64,000 nt of DNA from assembly GCA_964458385.1 (NCBI GenBank), contig CAYWIS010000002.1:25934-89933 (forward strand). The letters are read 5' to 3'. This DNA comes from JAHWKS01 sp964458385 (GTDB taxonomy: Bacteria > Planctomycetota > Planctomycetia > Pirellulales > Pirellulaceae). Every line of letters starts with the position of its first letter. Position 1 is the stretch's first letter. Shown here piece after piece: positions 56,360 through 64,000 of the stretch. Both the position numbers and the translations under genes were made by a program. The notes beneath the pieces are model-generated. The model was not told where the DNA came from. It worked only from the letters and a program-made list of their open reading frames with translations, and did no database searches.

Positions 56360-56567
56360 GGCGGCAAGCTATAGAAAGGGAGAACACCTCTCAAGATGCG
56401 TGCCCCCAAGGAAAGGTTCGCCCGTTTGCTCCGGTAGCGCCGGTTTGGGCGAGTTGGGAGAAGTTTGTAAACTAAACCTGCCACGCAAGACGATCCTTGT
56501 CGGGTCATGGAATGGTGTATGGCGGCACGGAAGCGTTGGACGACTTCAACTTACCCTCGCCGAATCC

Positions 56568-57221
56568 ATGACGAACAAATCCAGCGATCCTTCGCCGCCG
56601 TTAGCCGAAGGCGCCCCGGACGCCAACGTCCGTTCGATCGTTAGTTTGCTGCTGTTTGTCCACGTCTTCTGTTTGTTCGTGGCGCTGACCGGCAATTACT
56701 ATATTTCGCCGCTGCAAATACGCCTGCTCAACACGCTGGCGCCGTATATCCAGCTCTTCAAGATTAAGCCGACCGCTCCCTACCATTTAACCGATGGTTC
56801 GGAACTTTCCGACGATCACTTCTTAGAAATCGAAGTGACGGCCGGCGCGCAACAAGGGGAAATCATCCGCATTCCCGACTCGGCTGTGAAGGGCAACCCC
56901 GCCAAACGCCGGTTTCAACTGCTGGCCAAAACGATGGCCGCTACATCTTATCTGGGGGCGGAGCAGAACACGGCGGCTTTCGCCAAAGCGATTGGCGCCC
57001 ACGTGCTGGACACCGGCAGCAACGAGGAAGTGATCGTCCGTTGCCGTCGTTATCAACCGCAGCCGCGCCAGATGGATCCCAACGCTGCGGCCACCCCGGC
57101 TGACCCGACGGCCGACGCCTACCTTACCACTCCCTACGAAGCCCGCGTATGGCGCGATCGTAGCGGTCAGGTGCAGTTGCTCAAGATCGAAGAGAAAAAA
57201 GTTGTGGCGCCTTTGGAGTAG
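56568..57221 (+). CDS. Single-pass membrane protein of unknown function, HTTM partner
   Basis: 217 residues. ATG at 56568 precedes a Pro-rich cytoplasmic segment. A membrane helix (IVSLLLFVHVFCLFVALTG) is at about residues 24-42. A soluble periplasmic domain follows (TDGSELSDDHFLEIEVTAG, QQGEIIRIPDSAV, YEARVWRDRSGQVQLLKIEEK). It lies 7 bp before the HTTM gene. Context is like other planctomycete HTTM pairs, where an accessory protein precedes the multi-pass component, but the function is not known. Confidence 0.75.
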   Translation: MTNKSSDPSPPLAEGAPDANVRSIVSLLLFVHVFCLFVALTGNYYISPLQIRLLNTLAPYIQLFKIKPTAPYHLTDGSELSDDHFLEIEVTAGAQQGEIIRIPDSAVKGNPAKRRFQLLAKTMAATSYLGAEQNTAAFAKAIGAHVLDTGSNEEVIVRCRRYQPQPRQMDPNAAATPADPTADAYLTTPYEARVWRDRSGQVQLLKIEEKKVVAPLE

Positions 57222-57228
57222 ACGAATC

Positions 57229-58251
57229 ATGGCCAATCCGATCCAAGATTATTTTTCGCGGCTCTCCAAAGGTTTTGGCGAGGGATGGAACCGATTCTGG
57301 TTTACTCCCCGCGATCCGTGGACCGTCTGCGTGCTGCGCGTCGTGGCGGGTGTCGCGGCGGTGCTGTACCTGGTGGCATTTTCGTTTGGCTTGGCCGACT
57401 GGTTTGGACCTCAAGGTTGGCTGCCCGTCGCCACAGTGCAGACGGTTATGGAAACCAACCCGGGCGAAGGCGCCGCCTACCAGTATTCGTATTTGAATCT
57501 GATTGACTCGCCGGGGCTGTTATGGACGGTCCATGTGGCGGGAATTGTCGTTGCCGCGTTGTTCGCGGTGGGACTCTTTACACGAGTTACCGCCGTGCTC
57601 ACTTTGGTGGTGGTGCTGTCGTACATTCACCGCGCCCCCGTCTTGGCGGCGCAGTTTGAGCCTGTTCTGGCGATGATGATTTTTTACCTTTGCTTCGCTC
57701 CGTGCGGGCGATATCTGTCGTTAGACGCTTGGCGCAAACAACGGGCTTCAACAGTTGCCGAGAACGCCGATGCTCCTTCTTGGACGGCCAATGTCAGCCT
57801 GCGACTGATTCAAATTCACTTGGCCAGCTTGTACTTGCTGGCGGGGCTGACAAAGCTTGGCGCGGTCACATGGTGGGAGGGAGGCGCCATGTGGTGGCTG
57901 ATGGCGCAGTCGCAGTCGCGCCCTGTTGACCTTACCTTCCTCAGGAACAACGTCACCCTGATCAACGCCTGGACTCATGCGGTTGTGTTGTTTGAATTGA
58001 CCTTCGGCATATTGATCTGGAACCGGTTGGCGCGGCCGCTGCTGCTGGCCGTGTCGGTCGTTATGTGGCTCCTAACGGCGCTGGTCACTGGATTGTTTGG
58101 CTACTGCTTGTTAATGATCGCCGCCGGCGCTGCCTTCGTGCCTGCAAGTGTGTGGAGGGCTTTGTTGGGGGGCAAGCAGGCTGCCCTGCCGCAGTCGCAA
58201 CGGAGCGAGCAAGGCCAGAAGGCAGACGAAACCGCCGCGACCCCGGCGTAG
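57229..58251 (+). CDS. HTTM (vitamin K-dependent gamma-carboxylase-like) membrane protein
   Basis: 340 residues with about eight membrane segments. HTTM patterns: VLRVVAGVAAVLYL, LADWFGPQGWLPVATVQTVM, LNLIDSPGLLWTVHVAGIVVA, FEPVLAMMIFYLCFAPCGRYLSLDAW, and LIQIHLASLYLLAGLTKLG with MWWLMAQSQSRPVDLT. HTTM is the family that includes the membrane part of gamma-glutamyl carboxylase; bacterial functions are mostly unknown. The C-terminus is a charged tail (QSQRSEQGQKADETAATPA). It is 7 bp after the single-pass gene, so the two are an operon. Confidence 0.88.
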   Translation: MANPIQDYFSRLSKGFGEGWNRFWFTPRDPWTVCVLRVVAGVAAVLYLVAFSFGLADWFGPQGWLPVATVQTVMETNPGEGAAYQYSYLNLIDSPGLLWTVHVAGIVVAALFAVGLFTRVTAVLTLVVVLSYIHRAPVLAAQFEPVLAMMIFYLCFAPCGRYLSLDAWRKQRASTVAENADAPSWTANVSLRLIQIHLASLYLLAGLTKLGAVTWWEGGAMWWLMAQSQSRPVDLTFLRNNVTLINAWTHAVVLFELTFGILIWNRLARPLLLAVSVVMWLLTALVTGLFGYCLLMIAAGAAFVPASVWRALLGGKQAALPQSQRSEQGQKADETAATPA

Positions 58252-58467
58252 CACTTTTCACGATCTTCCGATTTGCGTGATTCAGTGGCTGGACGCGCCC
58301 CACACGTCCGGCCGCTTTTTGTTACCGTTTACGATTCCCTCGCGCGAGAGCGCCTTCCAGCTGATGGGGCGGCGTACGCTGGTCGTCGCGTCTTGCAGTA
58401 CGCTGGCGGGTTAAGCAGAATGGGTGCGCCGCTGGGACTCCCCCTCCTTACCTGCAGGAATTGCGTT

Positions 58468-59393
58468 ATGTCGTCGGTTGTCCATCGTCGCGAGTTTCTT
58501 CAACAAGCCGCCGTCCTGGCGTCGGGCGCCGCCGCANNNNNNNNNNGTCAACCCTTGCGTCTTCCGCCGGGGCGATTGAGCCGATTTCGCGCGAGGGCAA
58601 CGCCAAGTTCAAACTTGGTTTAGCGGCGTATAGCTATCGCAATTTGCTTCAAGTTAAGGACGCCCCACTGACATTGGCGGACTTCATCGACGATTGCGCC
58701 AAGATGAAGCTCCATGGCACTGAGCTTACGTCGTACTATTTCCCCAATCCCGTCACTCCCGAGTATCTGGCGGAACGCAAGGAGCAGTGTCGGCGTCTGG
58801 GGTTGGAAATTTCCGGTACGGCCGTGGGGAATGATTTTGGGCATCCGCCGGGCGAGAAGCGAACGCAGCAATTAGAGTTGGTCAAACGTTGGGTCGATTA
58901 CTCAAAGGCGCTTGGCGCGCCGGTGATTCGCATTTTCGCCGGCCATGTGCAAAACGGGATGTCCCCTCAAGAGACGCACCGCCTGATTGTTGAAGGCATT
59001 GAGGAGTGTTGCGAGTACGCCGGCCAGCATGGAGTGCGGTTGGCGCTGGAGAACCACGGCGGCCCTACGGCGACGGCCGAAGGACTACTTGCGATCGTGC
59101 GCGACGTGAAGAGTCCGCATTTCGGTGTGAACCTCGACACCGGCAATTTTCACAGCGATCGTATTTATGAGGAATTGGCTCAGGCCGCACCGTACGCAAT
59201 TAATGTGCAGGTTAAGGTGGTCGTCTCGGGACCGAACCGCAAGAAGGAGCCAGCGGATTTTGCCCGCCTTGCTCAGATTCTGCGGGTCGCCAAGTACCAG
59301 GGCTATATCGTGCTGGAATACGAAGAAGCCGGCGACCCGCGACAAGAATGCCCCAAGTACATTGAGCAATTGCGCCAAGCCTTCGGCGTTTGA
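58468..59393 (+). CDS. Sugar phosphate isomerase/epimerase-like TIM-barrel protein with Tat-like leader, contains assembly gap
   Basis: ATG at 58468 begins HRREFLQQAAVLASGAAA, a Tat-type leader. The TIM-barrel domain follows after ten N (58537-58546): KLGLAAYSYRN, DCAKMKLHGTELTSYYF, CRRLGLEISGTAVGNDF, GAPVIRIFAGHVQNG, GVRLALENHGGP, FGVNLDTGNF and YIVLEYEEAGD. These match the xylose-isomerase-like AP endonuclease 2 family, whose members include sugar epimerases/isomerases with metal at E-H-D-E positions (ENHGG, LDTGN, LEYEE). The N run shifts the frame; a true gap of 3n+2 bases joins the parts. Periplasmic location is inferred from the leader. Confidence 0.86.
58537..58546. other. Assembly gap (10 N) at the leader/mature junction of the isomerase gene
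   Basis: A placeholder run that begins exactly on a codon boundary. Downstream codons are in a different phase, so the true missing length is not 10. Confidence 0.9.
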
Positions 59394-59417
59394 GTGAGCC
59401 CCAACGACGGCAGCGGC

Positions 59418-59452
59418 TCCTCCGCGTACGTTGCACTTCCGCTCGCGGAGGA
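59418..59452. terminator. Hairpin between convergent genes, probable terminator
   Basis: TCCTCCGCG (59418-59426) pairs perfectly with CGCGGAGGA (59444-59452), 24 bp past the isomerase stop and 18 bp past the convergent TPR stop. No T-tract is present, so the terminator call is tentative. Confidence 0.4.
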
Positions 59453-59469
59453 ATGAAGTCTGTTCCAGC

Positions 59470-59808
59470 CTAACGACGAGCTTCGAGCATCTGGGCCTTC
59501 GCCTTTGCCTCTTCGGCCCGATAGATGTAGGACTGATCTCCTGTACCTTGCCAAGCGCGCTGACAGGTCACGCTGAGCGCCGTGAAGTTAAACGGTTCAT
59601 TGGGTTGCAATTGGCAGGCCATCTCGCCGTGGCGCACCGCTTCTTCGTGCCGCCCTAGCCGGCCCAAGAGAACGGCCAGGCCCAAGTGCGCATCGACAAA
59701 GTTCGGGTCAAGCTCCACGGCCTGCTGCAGCTTGGCGAGCGCTTCCTCCAGGTTCCCCTGAGCCTTAAGCTTTTCGTGTTCCCGATAGAGATCGTCGGGC
59801 GTGGTCAT
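59470..59808 (-). CDS. Small TPR protein
   Basis: 112 residues with at least two TPR units: EHEKLKAQGNLEEALAKLQQAVELDPNFVDAHLGLAVLLG, then RHEEAVRHGEMACQLQPNEPFNFTALSV. It ends in a charged helix (EEAKAKAQMLEARR). ATG at 59808 with GGAAAG upstream is used over 59841. No signal peptide. Probably a small cytoplasmic adaptor with unknown partner. Confidence 0.82.
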   Translation of the reverse strand: MTTPDDLYREHEKLKAQGNLEEALAKLQQAVELDPNFVDAHLGLAVLLGRLGRHEEAVRHGEMACQLQPNEPFNFTALSVTCQRAWQGTGDQSYIYRAEEAKAKAQMLEARR

Positions 59809-59960
59809 GATCGTGTCTTTCCGAAAACGGCTATTCACCAATGAGTCGTCGTCCTTTGCGCTTCATGGTACCATGTCGCTAACGATCCTGCACGCCGGGG
59901 AGGAGAACGGTATCGTCGGCGCCGCGGAGCGGTTAAGAACCAACGGAGCGAGACCACGCG

Positions 59961-60935
59961 ATGCTTCCTGTTACTTACCAAGATGTGCTGGACGCATTGC
60001 CGCGAGTTCACGCGGTCCTGTCGCCGACGGCGCTGTACCATTGGCCAGGGTTGTCGGAGCTACTCGGGTTTCGCTTCTTTCTTAAGCACGAGAATCATCA
60101 ACCGACCGGCGCATTCAAGGTGCGTGGCGGAGTCAACCTGGTAAGCCGACTTTCGGAAGCGGAGCGCCAGGCTGGCGTGCTAGCCGTTTCGACCGGCAAT
60201 CACGGGCAGTCGTTAGCATTTGCCTGTGAACGCTTCGGCGTGCGGTGCACGATTGTGGCGCCGCAGCGCAATAACCCCGATAAGATCCGAGCGATTCGCC
60301 AACGCGGAGCCGAGATCATTGAACATGGTCGCGATTTTGACGAGGCCCGTGAGTATTTGGAAACCGAGCTAGCGCCCCGTGGCGGCCGGTATGTGCATTC
60401 GGCCAACGAGTCCGAGTTGATCGCGGGCGTGGGGAGTCTCTCTTGGGAAATTTTCGAGGTCTTGCCCGATCCCGATGTGATCCTGGTTCCCATCGGTTTG
60501 GGAAGCGGTGTATGCGGCGCATGTATTGTCGCCGCCGCGCGACGTCCACAAACGCAAGTTATCGGCGTCCAGGCGGAAGGAGCGAGCGCAGTGGCGCAGT
60601 CGTGGCGGGGGGGGAACGTCGTCACCACCGAGAAAGCTGATACTTGGGCCGAAGGTATCGCCACGCGCGCCCCGGCCAGTATGACGCTTGATATCATGCG
60701 ACGCTTGATGCACGACGTGATTCTGGTGGATGACGACTTACTTCGCTGCGGCGTATATCAGATTCTGCAACATACTCACAATCTGGCCGAAGGCGCTGGC
60801 GCCGCCGCATTTGCCGCCGCTTGGAAGGAGCGGGAACGCTTCGGCGGTAAAACCGTGGTCGGAATTCTCTCGGGCGGAAATCTCGATTTGGCCGAGTTGC
60901 CGCATATCCTTGCAACGAACGACGGCATGCCTTAA
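59961..60935 (+). CDS. Threonine/serine dehydratase-like PLP enzyme
   Basis: 324 residues, a fold type II PLP enzyme. The PLP Lys is K53 in PTGAFKVRGG. The substrate loop is STGNHGQS (about 76-83), the phosphate-binding Gly loop is GLGSGVCGA, and the C-terminal LSGGNLD is conserved. It lacks the regulatory ACT domain of IlvA, so it belongs to the short threonine dehydratase / serine racemase-like group. It would deaminate L-threonine to 2-oxobutanoate or L-serine to pyruvate; this could feed propionyl-CoA toward the prpB gene nearby, which is inference. It is divergent from the small TPR gene. Confidence 0.88.
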   Translation: MLPVTYQDVLDALPRVHAVLSPTALYHWPGLSELLGFRFFLKHENHQPTGAFKVRGGVNLVSRLSEAERQAGVLAVSTGNHGQSLAFACERFGVRCTIVAPQRNNPDKIRAIRQRGAEIIEHGRDFDEAREYLETELAPRGGRYVHSANESELIAGVGSLSWEIFEVLPDPDVILVPIGLGSGVCGACIVAAARRPQTQVIGVQAEGASAVAQSWRGGNVVTTEKADTWAEGIATRAPASMTLDIMRRLMHDVILVDDDLLRCGVYQILQHTHNLAEGAGAAAFAAAWKERERFGGKTVVGILSGGNLDLAELPHILATNDGMP

Positions 60936-61078
60936 GCGAAGGACGGTGCATGCAAATCGCTTAGATCCAAATCGGAAGGAACTGTCGCCTCTTGCCTCGT
61001 ATGCGACAAGAGCGCGACAATGAACACACGGTCTTCGTAACGCCGGGCCACCTTCCGTTCTGTTGGAGGATCTACGCC

Positions 61079-61663
61079 ATGAGGAAGACGAATCACATCG
61101 AATGGGCGTGTGTCGGAGTGACCATCGCACTGGGCGCCGTTTTGGCCTGGAACGCAGTGACCGCTCCCGTGGCAACGGCGCAGGAGCCGCGTGAACGGCC
61201 CCGCCCGAGCGAACGGCAGGCCGAAGAGCCTGAGCAGGGCGAACCACGCGGCCGACGTGCTCCCGATGATGCAGAGGGAGCTCCAGAAGGTATGCCGCAA
61301 ACTCGCGTTGCGCCACCTGGCGGCGAGACGCGGCCGTACTTCTTTGGTAATCGGTGGCTCTTGGGTGTGTACGCCCGCAACACAGAGACTGGTGTGGTGA
61401 TTACTCGCGTTGTACCCGGCTCGGCGGCGGCCGAAGTAGGCCTAGAACGGAACGATCGGATCATCACGGTCGACGGATTCCAGGTAGGCAACGTCAACCG
61501 GCAGCTTTACCTGCTTGGCGACGAACTCCAACATCGCGCCGGCCCCAATGGCCGCGTGCGTCTGTTAGTGCAAAACTGGCGAGATAACCGATTGCTTAAC
61601 CTTGACGTGCGCTTGCGACGCAACGTTGACTATTATCGGCCGTCCCCCCGAGAACGCGAGTAA
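61079..61663 (+). CDS. Membrane-anchored or exported PDZ-domain protein
   Basis: 194 residues. GGAGG lies about 8-12 nt before the ATG at 61079, and a hydrophobic leader follows (WACVGVTIALGAVLAWNAV). A Pro/Arg/Glu-rich linker (about 38-85) precedes a PDZ domain (about 100-190: WLLGVYARNTETGVVITRVVPGSAAAEVGLERNDRIITVDGFQV). No protease domain is present. PDZ modules bind C-terminal peptides. It ends 5 bp before prpB, so translation may be coupled, although the functional link is unclear. Confidence 0.86.
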   Translation: MRKTNHIEWACVGVTIALGAVLAWNAVTAPVATAQEPRERPRPSERQAEEPEQGEPRGRRAPDDAEGAPEGMPQTRVAPPGGETRPYFFGNRWLLGVYARNTETGVVITRVVPGSAAAEVGLERNDRIITVDGFQVGNVNRQLYLLGDELQHRAGPNGRVRLLVQNWRDNRLLNLDVRLRRNVDYYRPSPRERE

Positions 61664-61668
61664 TCTGC

Positions 61669-62574
61669 ATGACCGAATCTCCTGGCGCGCGCCTGCGAAA
61701 AGCAGCCGAAACGCACACGCTTCAAGGTCCCGGCGCTCCGCATGCGCTGGCTGCCCGCATGATTGAACGGATGGGGTTCCCCGCTGTGTATCTTTCGGGG
61801 GCGGCGTTTTCGGCAAGCGTGTTGGCGCTTCCTGACGTCGGCCTATTTACTCTGACTGAGTTGGCGCAGCAAACGGCATTCATAACCCGCCGCGTCAATA
61901 TTCCTCTGATTGTCGACGCCGATACCGGCTTTGGCGACACGGTGAATGTAGAACGCACGGTGTGCGAACTGGAAGCGGCCGGCGCGGCGGCAATTCAGCT
62001 CGAGGATCAGCAACTGCCCAAACGTTGCGGCCATCTTTCGGGCAAGAGTTTAATCGATGTGGAGGCTATGTGTGCAAAGATCCGCGCGGCCGTAGCAGCG
62101 CGGAAAGATCCGAATACCATCATTCTTGCTCGCACTGACGCGCGGGGAGTGAACGGTCTTGAAGATGCGATCTATCGCGCCGAACGATATCGCCAGGCTG
62201 GCGCCGACTGGATCTTTCCCGAGGCGCTCGTGGACCGCGACGAGTTCGCACGGTTCGCCGAGCAGGTTGATGCTCCGCTCGTGGCCAATATGACCGAGTT
62301 TGGCAAGAGCCCGCTCTTGGATATTGAGGAACTGGCCGAGCTGGGCTATGCCGCGGTACTCTATCCCGTCACGCTGTTGCGCGTGGCAATGACCGCCATG
62401 CAAGCCGCCTTGGCGGTGCTGCAAAGCCAAGGTTCACAGCGTGAACTCCTCGACCTGATGCAAACCCGCGAAGAACTTTACGATCTTCTGGACTACCACG
62501 ACTTCGAAGAACGCGACCGTAGTTACTTCCGCGGCCCAACGTGGGACGACGAACAAGACGCCTCGGACTCCTAG
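61669..62574 (+). CDS. prpB: Methylisocitrate lyase / isocitrate lyase-superfamily enzyme
   Basis: 301 residues, the usual PrpB length. The ICL/PEPM superfamily motif KRCGHLSGKSL carries the catalytic Cys, the metal site DADTGFG is present, and so are QLEDQQLPKRCGH, NTIILARTDARGV and EFGKSPLLDIEELAELGYAAVLYPV. PrpB splits 2-methylisocitrate to pyruvate and succinate in the methylcitrate cycle. No prpC or prpD is in the window, so the pathway is not shown here; a related lyase substrate (for example 2,3-dimethylmalate) is possible. It starts 5 bp after the PDZ gene and is convergent to bioA. Confidence 0.88.
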   Translation: MTESPGARLRKAAETHTLQGPGAPHALAARMIERMGFPAVYLSGAAFSASVLALPDVGLFTLTELAQQTAFITRRVNIPLIVDADTGFGDTVNVERTVCELEAAGAAAIQLEDQQLPKRCGHLSGKSLIDVEAMCAKIRAAVAARKDPNTIILARTDARGVNGLEDAIYRAERYRQAGADWIFPEALVDRDEFARFAEQVDAPLVANMTEFGKSPLLDIEELAELGYAAVLYPVTLLRVAMTAMQAALAVLQSQGSQRELLDLMQTREELYDLLDYHDFEERDRSYFRGPTWDDEQDASDS

Positions 62575-62613
62575 ATCATTCTGCTTCTTGTGGCCGAGGC
62601 GCCTTCTTCCCTG

Positions 62614-63981
62614 CTAGCCGCTTGCCACGCGTTGGGTAGCATGCTCCACGCCGTTCGCAAGGGCGCGACAGAGGTGGTCGATCTCATCCAGCGAGATGGC
62701 CAGTGGCGGAAGCAAGTAGACCACATTCCCCAACGGCCGAATCCAAACACCTTCGGACAGTGCGTGTTGGCACACCTGCTGGCCACGACGCTCTGCGGCG
62801 GGAAATGGCTCACGCGTGGTTTTGTCTTTGACCAATTCCACAGCGGCGATCATGCCGCGTTGGCGGACCTGACCTACATGCGGATGCTCGGCCAACGGCG
62901 CCAGGTTCGTTCTCAGTCGCTCGATCTTTTCGGGCAACTTCGTAAGGGTTTGTTCTTCGTCGAAGATCTCAAGGGTCGCCAGAGCCGCCGCCGCTGCGAG
63001 CGGATTGCCGCCATACGTATGGCCGTGAAAGAACGTTCGAAAGTCCGCGTAAGACCCGAGGAACGCATTCCAGATCTCTGTGGTCGCCAACGTCGCGGAT
63101 AGCGGCAAGTAACCGCCGCTTAAGCCTTTTCCCAGACACAGCAGGTCGGGCGTCACGCCTTCTTGTTCGCAGGCGAACATGCTCCCCAGGCGGCCCATGC
63201 CTACGGTGATCTCATCGGCGATCAGCAACACATCGTACTGGCGCGTCAATTCGCGAACGCCGCGCAAATAACCCGGTGGATGCATGATCATACCCGCGGC
63301 GCCTTGTACGAGCGGTTCAATGACCAAAGCCGCAATCCGTTTGTGATGCTCGGCCAGCACTGCGGCTAGTTGCTGGAGGTAATAGTTGCATGCTTCCTCG
63401 GTGGTTACGCCCGGCGGTAGCCGGTAGGTGTCGGGAGCCGGCAACCGGAGTGTTTCAAACAAAAGCGGCTCAAACAGCGCATGAAAGTGGGCCACGCCGC
63501 CTACGCTGACGCTTCCTAAAGTATCGCCATGATACGCGTCGCTGTAGGCAATGTAGACCGATTTCTCGGGACGCGGGTGGCTGCGCTGCCGCCAATACTG
63601 GAAGGCCATCTTCAAGGCGACTTCGATGGCCGACGCGCCATCGCAGGCGAAAAACACATGGTTCAGCCCCCCGGGTGCGAGCTCAACCAACCGCGCGGCC
63701 AGCTTGATCGTGGTGGGGTTTGACATTCCCAGGTTTGTCACGTGCGCCACGCGGTCCAACTGCTTGCGAATTGCAGAGTCGATGCGCGGATGCCGGTGGC
63801 CATGCACGTTGCACCACATGCTTGCGGCGCCGTCTAACAGCCGGCGGCCGTCGATGTCAATCAGCGTGCAGCCCTCGGCGCGTTCGATGATCAGCGGTTC
63901 ATATTCCGCCATCTGGGTGAAGGCGTGCCAGACGACGCTCTTGTCAACTTGTTTCAGTTCGTTTTGTGAGAAAGACATCAT
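62614..63981 (-). CDS. bioA: Adenosylmethionine-8-amino-7-oxononanoate aminotransferase
   Basis: 455 residues from ATG at 63981; an ATG at 63999 near the window edge is also in frame, and GGAA lies a few nt upstream of 63981. The class III aminotransferase BioA pattern is clear: VWHAFTQMAEYEPLIIERAEGC, DGAASMWCNVHGHRHPRI, DGASAIEVALKMAFQYW, YSDAYHGDTLGSVSVGG, LCLGKGLSGGYLPLSATL with the PLP Lys, and TFFHGHTYGGNPLA. The PLP-Asp segment reads DEITVGMGRLG rather than the common DEIATGFGRTG. It transfers the SAM amino group to KAPA in biotin synthesis. No other bio gene is in the window. Confidence 0.95.
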   Translation of the reverse strand: MMSFSQNELKQVDKSVVWHAFTQMAEYEPLIIERAEGCTLIDIDGRRLLDGAASMWCNVHGHRHPRIDSAIRKQLDRVAHVTNLGMSNPTTIKLAARLVELAPGGLNHVFFACDGASAIEVALKMAFQYWRQRSHPRPEKSVYIAYSDAYHGDTLGSVSVGGVAHFHALFEPLLFETLRLPAPDTYRLPPGVTTEEACNYYLQQLAAVLAEHHKRIAALVIEPLVQGAAGMIMHPPGYLRGVRELTRQYDVLLIADEITVGMGRLGSMFACEQEGVTPDLLCLGKGLSGGYLPLSATLATTEIWNAFLGSYADFRTFFHGHTYGGNPLAAAAALATLEIFDEEQTLTKLPEKIERLRTNLAPLAEHPHVGQVRQRGMIAAVELVKDKTTREPFPAAERRGQQVCQHALSEGVWIRPLGNVVYLLPPLAISLDEIDHLCRALANGVEHATQRVASG

Positions 63982-64000
63982 GTTGTTCCATTTCGGCATA

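Overview
The window is a stretch of a Planctomycetota chromosome, most likely order Pirellulales. This rests on gene content, not on rRNA, which is absent. There is a PSD1/planctomycete cytochrome c protein, three DUF1501 Tat-exported proteins, a PVC-type dehydrogenase with a C-terminal CxxCH, DUF1573 and DUF6666-like secreted proteins, an HscC-type Hsp70 operon, and little use of strong Shine-Dalgarno sites. Gene density is ordinary. There is no prophage, insertion sequence, CRISPR array, tRNA or rRNA that I can see. Three runs of exactly 10 N fall inside coding sequences (10780-10789, 43817-43826, 58537-58546). They look like placeholder assembly gaps.

Layout. 1-6.6 kb: a GNAT acetyltransferase running off the left edge (minus), a Rieske ferredoxin, a secreted LamG-like protein, a Cys-rich putative outer-membrane barrel, a large membrane glycosyltransferase and SlyD. 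7-10 kb: an FAH-family hydrolase, a secreted aldose 1-epimerase and a secreted peroxiredoxin. 10.2-13.8 kb: an FHA-EAL signalling protein, divergent from an overlapping pair (alpha-toroid protein and DUF362 protein). 14-18.4 kb: a three-gene minus-strand chaperone operon (HscC, a membrane protein with a cryptic J-like N-terminus, and a J-domain protein with KPE in place of HPD). 18.6-25.5 kb: an SGNH hydrolase, a degraded M28 peptidase pseudogene, then a minus-strand operon of O-antigen ligase, DUF1573 protein and a lipoprotein-like tetraheme cytochrome with a metallophosphatase-like domain.

25.6-31.9 kb: feoA-feoA-feoB iron uptake, an esterase, a C26-type amidotransferase lacking its catalytic Cys, and an orphan small protein. 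32-33.9 kb: a TPR protein and rpsT. 34-43.5 kb: secreted planctomycete catabolic or surface genes (PSD1, DUF1501, PVC dehydrogenase, DUF1501). 43.5-51.2 kb: a minus-strand group of two related amidohydrolase genes and a sugar ABC ATPase/permease pair. 51.3-59.8 kb: an ABC-2 permease, a Tyr-rich secreted protein, an RraA-like aldolase, a DUF1501 protein, an HTTM-domain pair, a sugar-phosphate isomerase/epimerase-like protein and a small TPR protein. 60-64 kb: a threonine dehydratase-like enzyme, a PDZ protein coupled to prpB, and bioA at the right edge.

The strongest candidates for under-described biology are the HscC operon with two non-canonical J-like partners, the catalytic-Cys-less C26 protein, the duplicated degenerate amidohydrolase domain (stand-alone and fused), the sugar ABC permease with a long charged insertion, and the tandem FHA-EAL architecture. 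The clearest relic is the M28 peptidase pseudogene, which carries an in-frame stop and a homopolymer frameshift.
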